This document shows positions 24,349 to 35,210 of a stretch of DNA of 64,000 nt, in pieces. Position 1 is the stretch's first letter. Each line of letters opens with the position of its first letter. The position numbers and the translations under genes are program-made. The stretch is taken from the NCBI GenBank assembly GCA_036186865.1, contig AP025062.1:32408753-32472752 (forward strand), given 5' to 3'. This DNA is from Eustoma russellianum (Eukaryota; Streptophyta; Magnoliopsida; Gentianales; Gentianaceae). A model generated the notes under the pieces. It was not told where the DNA came from. It made no database searches and worked only from the letters and a program-made list of their open reading frames with translations.

Positions 24349-25264
24349 GGTAAGTCAGTTTTTTAGACGAAACTTTTTGTAAGGGGGGTGGAATGTTATG
24401 CCCCGCACCCTCCGTTGAATAGTTAAAAGATAAAAGGAAATTAAATGAGATTAATGGCAATTAATGATAACGAATTAAGAATTAAATATTAGATTAATTG
24501 GTATTTATTGAGGGGTTGAATATTAGAATTAATTAGTATTTAATTTAGAAATTAAATATTAGAATTTAATCATTTAAGATAAATGAGATAACAGGATATA
24601 ATTTAGAAATTCTATTTTTGCCCTTTCCCATGATAAAAACTGAGAGAACATCAGTTTTCCCTATTATCTCTCAGAAGCGTCGAATCCCCTTCTCCCCAAA
24701 GCCCTAGTCGTTTCTTCAAAGGTGTAGGAGAGGAAGACATCCTCCAGGAAACCAATCCAACCTCTGTTTGTTTTCAATTCGACTACTAGTAATCAAAGGC
24801 AAGTAATCATCTTATAAGTTCCTACAATTTGTGAAGAAAAAGGCCCTATTTTTGTATCAAAATTGGATCACCATACAGTATTCTACCCTTGTTTATCTTT
24901 TGTGAATTCTGTGCAATCTCTATGTTTTGGATTTGATATTTTGGCCATTGTATGTTGAAAAATCTAGCTTGATGTTGGTGTATATGTGAATTCCTGCAAA
25001 TCCCCACCCTTGAATCCCCTTTTTTGTGATTGAACTGCTATGATAGGGTTTGAGGTGAAAAGTGGGATCTTTAGATTCGTCGGTTGAAATCTTTGAGTTC
25101 TAGGCTTGAATCTTTGTTTTGGATGTGTGTAGTGTTCAATTTGTAGTTTAAGCATGAGATTATAGCAGAGATTAGGCCTGGAATGATTGGGATGAAGTTT
25201 GGGATCGATTGGAGTTTTGTTTCTGCAGTTTCTGTATAAATCATAGAGTTTCTTTTCTGGAATC

Positions 25265-25690
25265 GTAGACATCAATCGATCGATGTAGGGTATGATGTGA
25301 CATCGATCAATCGATGTAGGGGGAAGGAGAGACTGATGTGAGACAGAAAGCATTCTGATGGACTTCGATCGATCATTGTGAGGGTATGAAGTCACTTCGG
25401 TCGATCGATGTAGGGGAAGGAGAGACTGATGTAAGACAGAAGCATTCTGATGGCCTTCGATCGATCGATGTGAGGGTATGAAGTCACTTCGATCGATCGA
25501 TGTAGGAGAATTGAGAGACTGATGTGAGGCAGAAAGTATTTTGATGGACTTCGATCGATCGATGCTAGGGTATGAAATCACCTCGATCGATCGATGTAGG
25601 GTATGATGTAAGGCAGAAAGTATTCTGATGGACATCGATCGATCGATGTGAGGGTATGAAGTAACTTCGATCGATCGATGTAGGGTATGA
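25265..25690. repeat. GATCGATC palindromic minisatellite in Gypsy-1 right LTR
   Basis: It has the same unit structure as 11,505-11,925, with the CTTCGATCGATCGATGT core repeated about eight times and small unit differences between the two LTRs. Confidence 0.85.
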
Positions 25691-26074
25691 TGTCAACCAG
25701 TTTTGTGGGAAAATAGACAAAGAGAAAGGGAAGCCAGAGGACCAATTGGGTGACCCTAGAGGCTTCTTAGGACCTGATTGAGATTAGTGTAAGTCTTGGA
25801 AACACGATCTAAGATGGTGAATCAGCGGTGAGGACTTCATGAGGTATTTGAACTGGAATTCAGTGTGAATGAACTAAGGGGTTTAGGATGAATGTTTAAG
25901 GCTCGATAGGGTTCGAAAGGAGCGTGTGAGGGTGTCTTCGTCATCCCTTGTGTTCTAGTATGAATGTTTAGGTGACCTGTGAACGAGATGAGTCTCAAAT
26001 AATTGATTGACCTGTGAATGTGCATCTTTGCATCATGGCACTTGCATTGCATTATGTTTTGACAAGAGCTGTGC

Positions 26075-26285
26075 TTTGGCACAGGGTATAAATTTTGTGA
26101 AATGAGCTGTGGTGTGTTACAGGGTATAAAGACAAGCTGTAACCACTACAGGGCATAAAGTGAGCTGTAATGTGACACACGGTATAAAGACAAGCTGTGG
26201 AACATTACAGGTTATAAAGTTAAGCTGTGGTGTGTCACAGGGTATAAAGACAAGTTGTGGCCCATCACAGACTATAAAGTTAGGT
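26075..26285. repeat. GGGTATAAAG minisatellite in Gypsy-1 right LTR
   Basis: This is the counterpart of 12,330-12,545, with AGCTGTG...CAGGGTATAAAG units of about 30 bp. Confidence 0.8.
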
Positions 26286-26971
26286 GACCGAACATTATGA
26301 CATGCATTGCACTGTTTTGAAAAGTATTGCATAAGCATTTACGACCGTGTAGTGTAGTGCATATTTTGAATTGTCATGCATCACGTGAATCGTTTTGGTA
26401 TGATTGACTTGTAAGTGTTCTTTTATTGAACTGTCTACTACTTATTCGTTGTTGTTCTTTGTTTCTGTTGTGCTGGCAACTTATGATCTTTAAATTATAC
26501 AAGACATGTGCCCCATTATCCCTTGATATAGATATTGCTCATGTCTTGCCATGTGTTCATCCTGTATGTCTTATAAGAGGATTACTTGCTAGCGTTTTTT
26601 TGATAAGAGTTCTACTCGTTGTCTTGCAGATAGGGAAGAATATGATATGATCTTTATTGAGGACGATGGTGAGTGGGCTGAATGGAATGAATAGAGCTTC
26701 TTGGGATATGCCTTTGTCATGTTGGGATGTTTAAACTTCTCTTTTATCCACTTAAGTATTTAGTTGGCTGCGACCACGAACAATCTTTTGTAATCACATT
26801 ATATCTTGATGTACGGATTTGACGGTTTATATTTATTTTACACATGCTTCCGTGCTTACTCTCTTACGTCATTGATGATGTGTATTCGAGAGATGAGACG
26901 TCTTGTGGTCCTCTCAGTAGGCTACGACGGGTGCACCAGTTCGGGTCTGTTGTCCGGGCCGGGGCGCTACA

Positions 26972-27712
26972 AATTTGGTTCATACCATAGTGAAATCCAA
27001 AGAAAGGTGTTCCTTGGGACTGGAGTAGGTCACATTGACCAAACCAGGATAAATTCTCGGTGTTGTTATCTTGTTTCTACATTTCTGTTTTCTGCCTGTT
27101 TTTCACTGCAGATTTCATACAACTTCACATGTTTTGAAACAAATAGATAAACACTTTCAAAATTTGTGATTTTTGTTGGAATTATGCTTCAGACTGTTAG
27201 CTTTAATTTGCAACAAGAATCACTTGATTTGAGTAAGGGAAAGTTAGTCTTTCAGTCTTTGCAAGATAACTGCTCCAATCTGGGTGCAATCTGACAAGTT
27301 TTGGGAAAACTTGAATTCTGTTTTAATCAAGAATCGTTTAAGGTCAAGGCCTTTTGGAAATATGAACTAGACATCCTAAGGAATGTTTTGGCATAAAGAT
27401 CAAAATTTTTGGTTAAGTATTCAATGAGAAACACATTATTCTGCTTTTTATTTGTTTGAAGGGCCAACGATCTTATATTTGTCTAATATTTGGACAGAGT
27501 CTTTTCAACACATTGAAGTTAAGTTCTGGAAATTTTCATAATTTTTGGACTTGTGTACAAGGTTTTTTGTATTTTTCAAACACGGGTTCTGAATCTGATG
27601 TAGTCTCAGATTCTGTTTTCAAAGGGGATTTTTATCAAGGGCAGTAGTGTAATTTCTGCTAACCACTATTCACCCCCCTCAGTGGTGTTTATTGTAGCTG
27701 CACGGTCCAACA
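26972..27712 (+). mobile_element. Copia LTR remnant, right piece
   Basis: It matches the 3' part of the Copia-2 LTR (conserved block at 26,985-27,055; end ACCACTATTCACCCCCCTC...GGTCCAACA) but with clear divergence, so it is a separate LTR. With 10,930-10,978 it forms a solo LTR inserted in Copia-2 between integrase and reverse transcriptase. Most of its left half is gone. Confidence 0.6.
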
Positions 27713-29430
27713 CATACAAATTATATATTTGAAGAAGAGAATGAACCTAGTCAACCTAGTAATTGGTGCCATATTAAAGATAAACATAAGCATCCTAAGG
27801 AATTAATCATAGGAGATTTAAATCAAGGGATAAGAACTCAAAGAAATGTCAATAGAGTTGATTTTGCCGAGTGGCATGCATTAGTTTCTCACTTAGAACC
27901 CAAAAATGTTAAAGAATCTTTGAGTGATACTTTTTGGGTGAATGCTATGCATGAAGAATTGAACCAATTTACTAGGAATGATGCATGGGATTTAGTACCA
28001 AAACCTGAGAATAAATCCATAATAAGTACTAAGTGGGTTTTTAGAAATAAGATGAATGAACAAGGTGATATAGTAAGAAATAAAGGTAGGCTAATCGCAC
28101 AAGGATATAACTAACAAGAGGATATAGATTATGAGGAGACATTTGCACCCGTTGCACGCCTAGAAGCCATTAGATTACTATTGGCCATTGCTAGTTTGAG
28201 TACCATAAAAACTATTTCAAATGGATGTTAAAAGTACCTTGTTAAATGGGTTTATACAAGAAGAAGTCTTTGTAAAACAACCCCCGGGTTTTAAAGACTT
28301 AAAACATCCAAACCATGTATACAAGCTAAAGAAAGCTTTATATGGTTTAAAACAAGCTCCAAGAGTTTGGTATGATAGATTTGCGAACTTTCTCCTTGCA
28401 AATAATTATAGGAGAGGAACCATAGATAATACCTTATTTCTGAAATGAAAATGAAGTGATCTAATAATAGTCCAAATCTATGTAGATGACATAATCTTTG
28501 GTTCAAGCAATCCTACCTTAGTAAAAGACTTTGAAGATTGTATTAAATTTGAATTTGAAATGTCTATGGTAGGAGAACTCAACTATTTATTAGGATTACA
28601 AATAAAACAAACCCCTCGTGGAATCTGTATAAGTCAAATTAAGTATATCAATGACATGATTAAGAAATTTAAATTTGAAGAGTTGAAACCTACAACTACT
28701 CACATGAGTGTAACTACCAAGTTAGACAAGGATGCAAATGGAAAACCTTTTGATGACACGCTATATAGGTCAATGATCGGATCTTTGTTATACTTAACCG
28801 CATCAGGACCGGATATAATATTTAGTGTGTGCATGTGTGCTAGGTTTCAATCTTGTCCTAAGGTATCCCATTATAATACGGTGAAAAAGAAATTTAGATA
28901 TCTTAAACATACACCTCATTTAGGACTTGGTACAATAGAAACTCTAAGTTAGAGTTACATGCCTATAGCGATGCTAATTACGGTGGTTGTAAAATAGATA
29001 GAAAATCCACTAGCGGAATATGTCAATTCATAAGAACCAACCTAATTTCTTGGTTTTCCAAGAAACAAGCTAGTGTAGCCATTTCTACCACCGAAGCAGA
29101 ATATATAGCCTTAAGCCTTTGTACCACACAAATACTTTGGCTAAAACAGCAATTTAGTGACTTTGGTATTATAATGAGTCAGATTCCAATTTTTAGCGAT
29201 AGCACAAGTGCAATCAATCTTTCACGATATCCAGTACTTCATTCTAAAGCCAAGCATATAGAAGTTAGATACCATTTCTTACGAGACCATATTCAAAATG
29301 AAAATATAACCATAGATTATGTAAGAACTGATAACCAAGTTACTGACATCTTTACCAAACCCCTAAGTCAAGCCACTTTCGAAGCCTTACGAGATAAATT
29401 AGGAACGTTGTCCTATGGTATCATAGCATG
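27713..29430 (+). pseudogene. Copia-2 reverse transcriptase and RNase H pseudogene
   Basis: RT begins with AMHEELNQFTRNDAWDLVPK and TKWVFRNKMNEQG. It passes through FAPVARLEAIR and PPGFKDLKHPNHVYKLKKAL to the catalytic YVDDIIFGS near 28,480, then the thumb (SMVGELNYLLGLQIKQ). RNase H follows (SDANYGGCKIDRKSTSG; STTEAEYIALS; HIEVRYHFLRDHI; VTDIFTKPLS). In-frame stops and frameshifts occur near 28,112, 28,215, 28,446 and 28,950. It is the continuation of the pieces ending at 10,929. Confidence 0.85.
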
Positions 29431-29731
29431 CTTTATTCTTTTACATGATTTGCAAAATAAAGGGGGAGAGAGAAATCATGATTTTATAAGGTTTAAGGTA
29501 TACAAGTGGTTCGGAGCATAAGTTTTTATAAGGTTAAAGTCATACAAGTGGTTCGGAGCATAAGTTAAGGGGGAGAGCATGCCAAAGGGGGAGAGCATAT
29601 GTTGAGAGTGAAAACATGTCTAAAACCAATTGGTATAGGCTAAACCAATTGGTAGAATTGGTTAGCAAATAATTGATAAAATATTTAAAATCATGTAATG
29701 TTATTTCGAAAATCATTCAAAAGGGGGAGAA
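29431..29731 (+). other. Copia-2 region between pol and 3' LTR with repeated purine tracts
   Basis: It is non-coding. The string AGGGGGAGA occurs at about 29,461, 29,567, 29,585 and 29,721. The last one abuts the LTR and is the expected polypurine tract for plus-strand DNA synthesis. The earlier ones look like extra tracts. Confidence 0.7.
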
Positions 29732-32450
29732 TGTTGAGAATGTTGTGTTTGAATAATTTTCAAAATAATGATTTTAAGAGTTAAATGCTTGAAAGTATCA
29801 CTTTATATTATAAAAGTATCAAAAAGTTGAAACAAAGTGGAAATAAGAGAAAAAGTGACGTCGATCTCTCAGGCAGAGACACGTGGATCGATCGATGTAT
29901 ATCATCCCTTAACATCGACCGATCGATGTTGGACAGAATAGATCAAGAACTTACAGTGAGAAGTCAATCTCTCACATGGATCGATCGACGTATGTCAGCC
30001 CCTCACGTGGACCGATCGACGTACGTCAGCCCCTCACATGGATCGATTCATGTCTCACAGAATCAAAAACAAAACTCACTATGAGACATGGATCTCTCAA
30101 CTGCAGGGACATCGATCGATCAATGTATACATCAGTCTCTAAAATTGAGACATAGATTGATCGATGTCAACGGATTTCTGAAAAATTTCTCCAACATACG
30201 ACAAACTAATACTCATTTTTATATACACATGATCTTCTTTGCATGTAATGAGTTTTAACCATTCCCTATATGTTAATCATGTTTTATTACTTGGATTTTA
30301 TGTGTTTATGAGTTCATATATGCATGTGTTATATCACTAACCTGGGAAAGAAGTTATTACAACTTACCACAAGGGCAAAGGAGTATGTTTTGAGCTTTTT
30401 CAGGGTCTTATCACATGGAGAATGTCCATATCCATGAAAGTACAAATTTGGAGCATCTCTATACCCTTATTGACATATTTGGCGCTCAAGGGTATTTTGG
30501 TCATATTGGTGCTTAAGGACATTTTAGTCATTTACACAGATTTATTTTCTGTGTAATACTAGAATGGTTTCCCTATGGATGTCTCTTACATCATATTCAT
30601 GATCTTCATATTATTCTTGGAGATTCATAGACTTCATATCTATATTAACCATATATGTTATGGTTTTCACTTTTTCTCGGGCTTCTTATGTTGTGACATT
30701 TATTTTGTCACATTATATTGTCATCATGGTGTTGTCATACACATATTTGGGGACTTATTCTTTATTATTTTTGGACGTATATTGGTCAAAAAGATGAGAA
30801 ACAATCAGCCACACTTGAAGGAGAGAAAAGGGGAAGTAGTTGGGTCAAATAGTGATATTTACTATGCAGCTGATTCTCATTATCATCCAGCCATTATTAT
30901 CTGTTTTTTTACTCATTTTTGAACATTATAAACGTTCAAATATGTGTATGTGAGGTGGACAAATCAATTTTTTACGTACGAGCAAGACTACATCAGAAGG
31001 ACCAACCAAAACACTCCTAGATGACATGTTGGCAAGGAGTTGCATTCTTAGCACCTAAGGTGGCAATAATTTTGGTTTTAACCGCTAAAATTCTGCAGAT
31101 TTGGTCAGCCATTATCCTTCCAAAGTTCTTGAAGGGGTTAAGCAAAAGGTGGAGGAAGAAGTGGTCATCCAAACCACTTGATCTTTTCTGAAAATTCTTG
31201 CAGAAATTTCAGCACTTGACATGGATCAATCATGCTTCTTGAAAGTGCAAAACTAAGCAAGGTGGTGAGGTGGTCTTCCGATCAAATGAAGACAAGTGAG
31301 ATTGACGATATGGAAGATGACATGTGGGCATCCTAATCCACATTAGGCTGCTCACTCCTATAAATAGAAGGCGAGTTGAAGAAGGAAGAACACAACTTGA
31401 GAACACCACTTGAAGCTATCTTCTTCTCTTATTCTTCTTCTTTTTCTTCATTCTCCATTCTTGTTCTTGCAGCTGATGTTATAGGTGATTTTAATTGTTA
31501 TTGTGTTGCATACACACCTCTTGTACTCATAAAAGTTGTAATTGATTAATCATTCAATAAGGCTACATCAATAGATGGTGAGGTGATTACATTCTTGTGT
31601 TTGTAAGGTGCAGTGACCAAGTCTTGATTAGGATTGGTGTATAACCCGAGAATCAAGTACTTTATAAGTTGTAAGGTGTTATTTACATAGTGAAAATCCA
31701 AAGGAAAGTGTTCCTTGGGACTAGAGTAGGTCACATTGACCGAACCAGGATAAATTTTGGTGCCTTTATCTTCTTTACTTTTCTGCCCGTTTTTCACAGT
31801 TTCTGCACTGAACTTCTAAAATCTGGAAAAAATAGAAAAACGTTTTCAAAAATTCTGATTCTTGATGTCAACAACTTCAGACTGTTAGATTTCATTTGCA
31901 ATAAGAATCACTTGATTTGAGCAAAGAAAAGTCAGCCAAACAGTTGTTGCAAGTTAGTTGCACAAATCTGTCAGCAAAACTGACATGTCTTCAAATGTTT
32001 GCAATTATGTACTATTTGGCTAGGATAATTGGTCAAGACTTTTTGAAAACATAAAATAGACTTCCTAAGCTTTGTTTTGACATAAAGATCACACCTTTTG
32101 GATAAAGTATACAAGGAGTTCTAGCTTTTAAAAATTGAACAACTTTTCTGTCCTGTTTAGAAAAATCTTAGAGACTAAAGATTTTTACCTTTTTGAAGGA
32201 GCAAACGAATTTGGATTTCTCTCAAATTTTTACAGGAGTTATAAAACATCTTGAAGTTTGTTTTTGAAACGTTTCAAAGGTTTTAAAGTTTTACACAAAG
32301 AGAAACAATTTTTTAAGGCAGACTCTGATTCTGAAACTTATAGAATCAGTTTCCAGAGAAGTTTTGAAAAGAGCTTTTAATAGTAAAATTTCCGCTAACC
32401 ACTATTCAACCCCCTCTAGTGGTTTTTATTGAAGGTGTTACGGTCCAACA
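29732..32450 (+). repeat. Copia-2 3' LTR
   Basis: This LTR is 2,719 bp, TGTTGAGAATG...GGTCCAACA. It holds the GATCGATC array (29,868-30,175), a segment absent from the 5' LTR (about 30,191-30,577), the conserved block at 31,685-31,755, and a terminal inverted pair ACCACT/AGTGGT around a C-rich loop. Confidence 0.9.
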
Positions 32451-32455
32451 AGGGT

Positions 32456-33977
32456 CACACACCCCGAAGGAAATCACACGCACCTGTATCGTAGGGTCAC
32501 ACGGCCCGAAGGGATGCAATGCAATGCACATGCCATGAATGTTTCACACACAATCCAGAGTATCAATACTCATATATATACCCGCGCCCATACACGTGCA
32601 TATATACTTGTACGTATACCCAATTTTTCTTTTTTCACGTATTTTCCATATTTTTCTGGGATTTATTTTCCACTTTCTGCATTTATTTCTCATCCAATTC
32701 CTTTACTTTAATTATTGAAAATGACATAAAAATATTATTAGCCATCACTTATATTTTTCCTAGCTTATATTGATTTTTCTGTGACATTATACTATTTTCC
32801 CTTATTTTTCCACATTTATTTCATATTTATTTTCTAATTATTTTAATTAGTTAAATTAATACAACTTCAAAATGGAATTTAATTATAATTTTCTGAAATT
32901 TATTTATATTTTTCTGAAATTTTTAACTAAATTTAACTAATTATTTATTTATTTTCAGAAAATAATTTATTTAATTTGCAGCTCAGCCCTGCAAACCGGG
33001 TCAGAACCCGGGTCAGCAAGACCGACTGATCTGGATTTCTTTTTTTAATTAAATCTTATTTTTTCTAACCTCAATAAAATCTTTATTTTAACTCCGAATT
33101 GATCCAAATTAATTTCATTTGACTCCGTTTAATAGGATGCATCTACTGCCTCGAACACATTAGCACGTGTTATGCATGCGCTGTCAGAGACCGTGCGTGG
33201 GCCCCACGCGCCTCCCCTGAGCGCGCGTGTGTGCAACACGCGCCACCCTGTTAGACCTGTTTTTCGATTTCTAGTCTAATTCCAACCTAACTTCCGGGCT
33301 ACGTGACCTATTTCTAAGGCTATTCATGCAATTTTCTATTTTATCGCGTAAACATCCACTTTTAATTCATTTTTAGGTCACACGAACATCACCATAGCAC
33401 GCACAACACTCGCACATACGAACAACATAAGAAAATATGCACATAAAATCATATATAAAGTAAGCATGATCGAACACACGAAGTGCGGACAATCCGAGAA
33501 GGGGGAAAGTAACCTATCTTTTTTTTTGGCGAATCATTCCTACGCGATTTCTTCTTCTCCCTTTTCTCTTTCTATACCCTGCTGATCTTGGTCTTGGGGT
33601 GGCTTAAATAATAATTTTTTTTAACAAAAATGGCCGAATTGCCTTTGGGGCAATTATTGTTTTGAAACCCCTTTTTTTTTCTTTGAGGGGAGTAGGCGGC
33701 AGCGCCATTAGGGGGGGAAGGGGCTGAACAAAAAGTAAAGGGGTAGTGTTTGTGATTGTGTGTAGTGTGTATATAGGGGCTGAACAAAAAGTAAAGGGGT
33801 AGTGTTTGTGATTGTGTGTAGTGTGTATATATAGAGGAGTAAGAGGTTAGGATAGATTTAAGTTTCCCTAAACAGTTTAGACTTGTGTTTCCAATTGCAC
33901 CTCAAATTCCATTTAGGATAGCTTTTATTTTATAATTATCTTTTTCTCTCTCTTTTTCTTATTGCACGGGTGTAACA
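32456..33977 (-). mobile_element. Gypsy solo LTR, right part
   Basis: This is the remainder of the LTR begun at 3,924, ending TGTAACA on plus. It contains the tail of the 36-bp repeat (to about 32,515), an AT-rich stretch (32,600-32,980), a GC-rich patch around 33,180-33,245, and a 56-bp tandem duplication (33,720-33,775 and 33,776-33,831). No gene is seen. Confidence 0.6.
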
Positions 33978-34344
33978 CATAAACTCAAAACTACACACAT
34001 AATTTATATATCTTTCTTAGCAGCCAATGTGTGACGATATTCTCAACATCCGCTCTCACGTGGCAACGTGGCTTGACATACACACGCGCCTTAGAACCCG
34101 TCCTCAATCACATAACATGCATGAACATCTAGATTTGGGTGATGAGAGATAATAAATAGCTAACCATGGGTCAGAAAAAGTGAGTCTACGTTTTAAATTG
34201 GTCCTGATATCATGTTGAAACTTAGGCTTACATGAGGTGAGGCTTATATCCACTGAAAACCGTAAAACAATAGATGGTGATACCTCATTCTCATACAACC
34301 TATATGTTTTTCTCAAACTGACCAATGTAGGACGATATTATCAA
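33978..34344 (-). mobile_element. TRIM element, main part
   Basis: On minus: first LTR 34,344-34,213 (starts TTGATAATATCGTCC, ends TTTCAACA); then TGATATCAGGACC, a degenerate tRNA-Met primer site; a short non-coding interior; a purine-rich GAGAGCGGA; and the second LTR from 34,048 (TGTTGAGAATATCGTC). The second LTR is cut at 33,978 by the solo LTR and ends at 3,887-3,923. The whole element is about 0.4 kb, without coding capacity. Confidence 0.7.
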
Positions 34345-34762
34345 CCTTCCAAAAGGTAGAGATAGTTGAACAAGCTGCATTCATCCGAGCACTCCATGAT
34401 TATCGATAACTTCCCACATATGCCCGAATTGTTGAGGCAGGGAGTCCTCTCAAACACGTCTTTTTGACAGCTTTCAGCAGAGATTAGTGAAAGAGTCTGT
34501 ATGTCTCCATGCATGTGCCTACATTTTTGGGATTTAGAAGGACGATGTCGAAAATTTTCTGCTACCTTACTATGAAAATGTCCTAAATGTCCTAAATATC
34601 TTAAATGTAGCAATTTCCATATGTTTGCTCAAGGACCTTTTACCAACCTTTAGAAAAATATCGAAATACTTGAAATCATATCAAGACTCTTTAAGTTGAT
34701 CTATTAAGCTAGCCTGTCTATTTTAGTCGATGTTTTTTCAGTTTCCAAAGTCGAAATCCACT
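34345..34762 (-). pseudogene. NLR (R1-type) LRR fragment, upstream part
   Basis: The minus strand encodes MLHLRYLGHLGHF near 34,613, then a degraded stretch, then LISAESCQKDVFERTP and GKLSIIMECSDECSLF, ending LLEG at 34,345. These are LRR signatures of R1-like resistance proteins. The text continues at 3,886 (ENLKLMNDDPDTKL) once the TRIM and everything nested in it are removed. Several residues of the standard LRR block after HLRYLG are missing, so the gene was already decaying. The NB-ARC domain is not in the window; a SINE sits at the 5' side. Confidence 0.72.
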
Positions 34763-35094
34763 CATTATAATCAAATTCAGGTTGAACCCCAACCAGTAAG
34801 GGTCCATGTCACACCCGGGTCCCTGTCACACACAGTCCCAAAGATAGTGTAGGGATGTAAATCAGGTACCCAACGGCCCGCTAGCAAGAGCTTGGTCATA
34901 TACACAGTAGTCTGCATAAGGAGTCACCAGCACTGCAGGCAAGCCTACACAGGCCAAGGAAGCTCCCACACTATGCACTTGCTAGGAAGAAGCTCTTTTG
35001 TCTTTGATAAGAATTGAACCCCTGACATCTCTTTTGAGAACTCCTGTCTGGAACCAGTTGGGCTATGTCCTGGGGACATTATAATCAAATTCAG
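34763..35094 (-). mobile_element. tRNA-derived SINE with 18-bp target duplication
   Basis: The perfect duplication CATTATAATCAAATTCAG flanks it at 34,763-34,780 and 35,077-35,094. On minus, the 5' end carries a pol III A box (TAGCCCAACTGG) and a B box-like GGTTCAATTCT, as in tRNA genes. The body is about 296 bp. SINEs are moved by LINE enzymes. Confidence 0.85.
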
Positions 35095-35210
35095 ATGCAT
35101 ACATATAGAGGCTGAATATTACCATATCTGGACATTAGCTTTTCCGAATGAGCTGCTGGTCAAATTTTTTGAAATAATATTCCTTTCTTTTATTATCTAC
35201 TACCATATAT

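Larger units (their letters stand above)
10979..26971 (+). mobile_element. Tekay-type chromovirus (Gypsy-1), plus strand, host of another Gypsy element
   Basis: The right LTR is complete (24,394-26,971). The left LTR lacks its first roughly 346 bp and is split by the minus-strand element at 12,925-19,128. The primer binding site TGGTATCAGAGC is at 19,443-19,454, and a purine tract is at 24,381-24,393. Between them are gag and pol, with integrase followed by a chromodomain-like end. Two probable introns are present. Several nonsense codons and one frameshift make it inactive. Loss of the left LTR start together with most of the neighbouring Copia LTR suggests one deletion across the junction. 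Confidence 0.88.
24394..26971 (+). repeat. Gypsy-1 right LTR
   Basis: This LTR is 2,578 bp, from TGTTATGCCCCGC after the purine tract AAGGGGGGTGGAA to GGGGCGCTACA. It includes the GATCGATC array (25,265-25,690) and the GGGTATAAAG array (26,075-26,285). No gene is seen; the long minus-strand open frame over 24,964-25,635 is repeat-derived. Confidence 0.92.
4827..32450 (+). mobile_element. SIRE-like Copia element (Copia-2), complete ends, interrupted by nested elements
   Basis: LTRs are at 4,827-7,139 and 29,732-32,450. The order gag, protease, integrase, (nested block 10,930-27,712), reverse transcriptase, RNase H is that of Copia. Flanks ATGGT (4,822-4,826) and AGGGT (32,451-32,455) form a 5-bp target duplication with one mismatch. 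The tRNA-Met primer site after 7,139 is degenerate, starting TTGGTAT and then diverging. Long LTRs, a gag with an extended coiled coil, and repeated purine tracts before the 3' LTR point to the SIRE/Maximus lineage. All coding parts carry stops and frameshifts. Confidence 0.85.

Noticed and set aside
29431..29731. Possible envelope-like gene downstream of pol, as in some SIRE elements
   Set aside because: Only about 300 bp with stops and purine tracts lie between RNase H and the 3' LTR; no open frame is present.
35095..35203. Possible gene remnant between the SINE and LINE-A
   Set aside because: It is only about 100 AT-rich bases with no recognisable coding or RNA signal.
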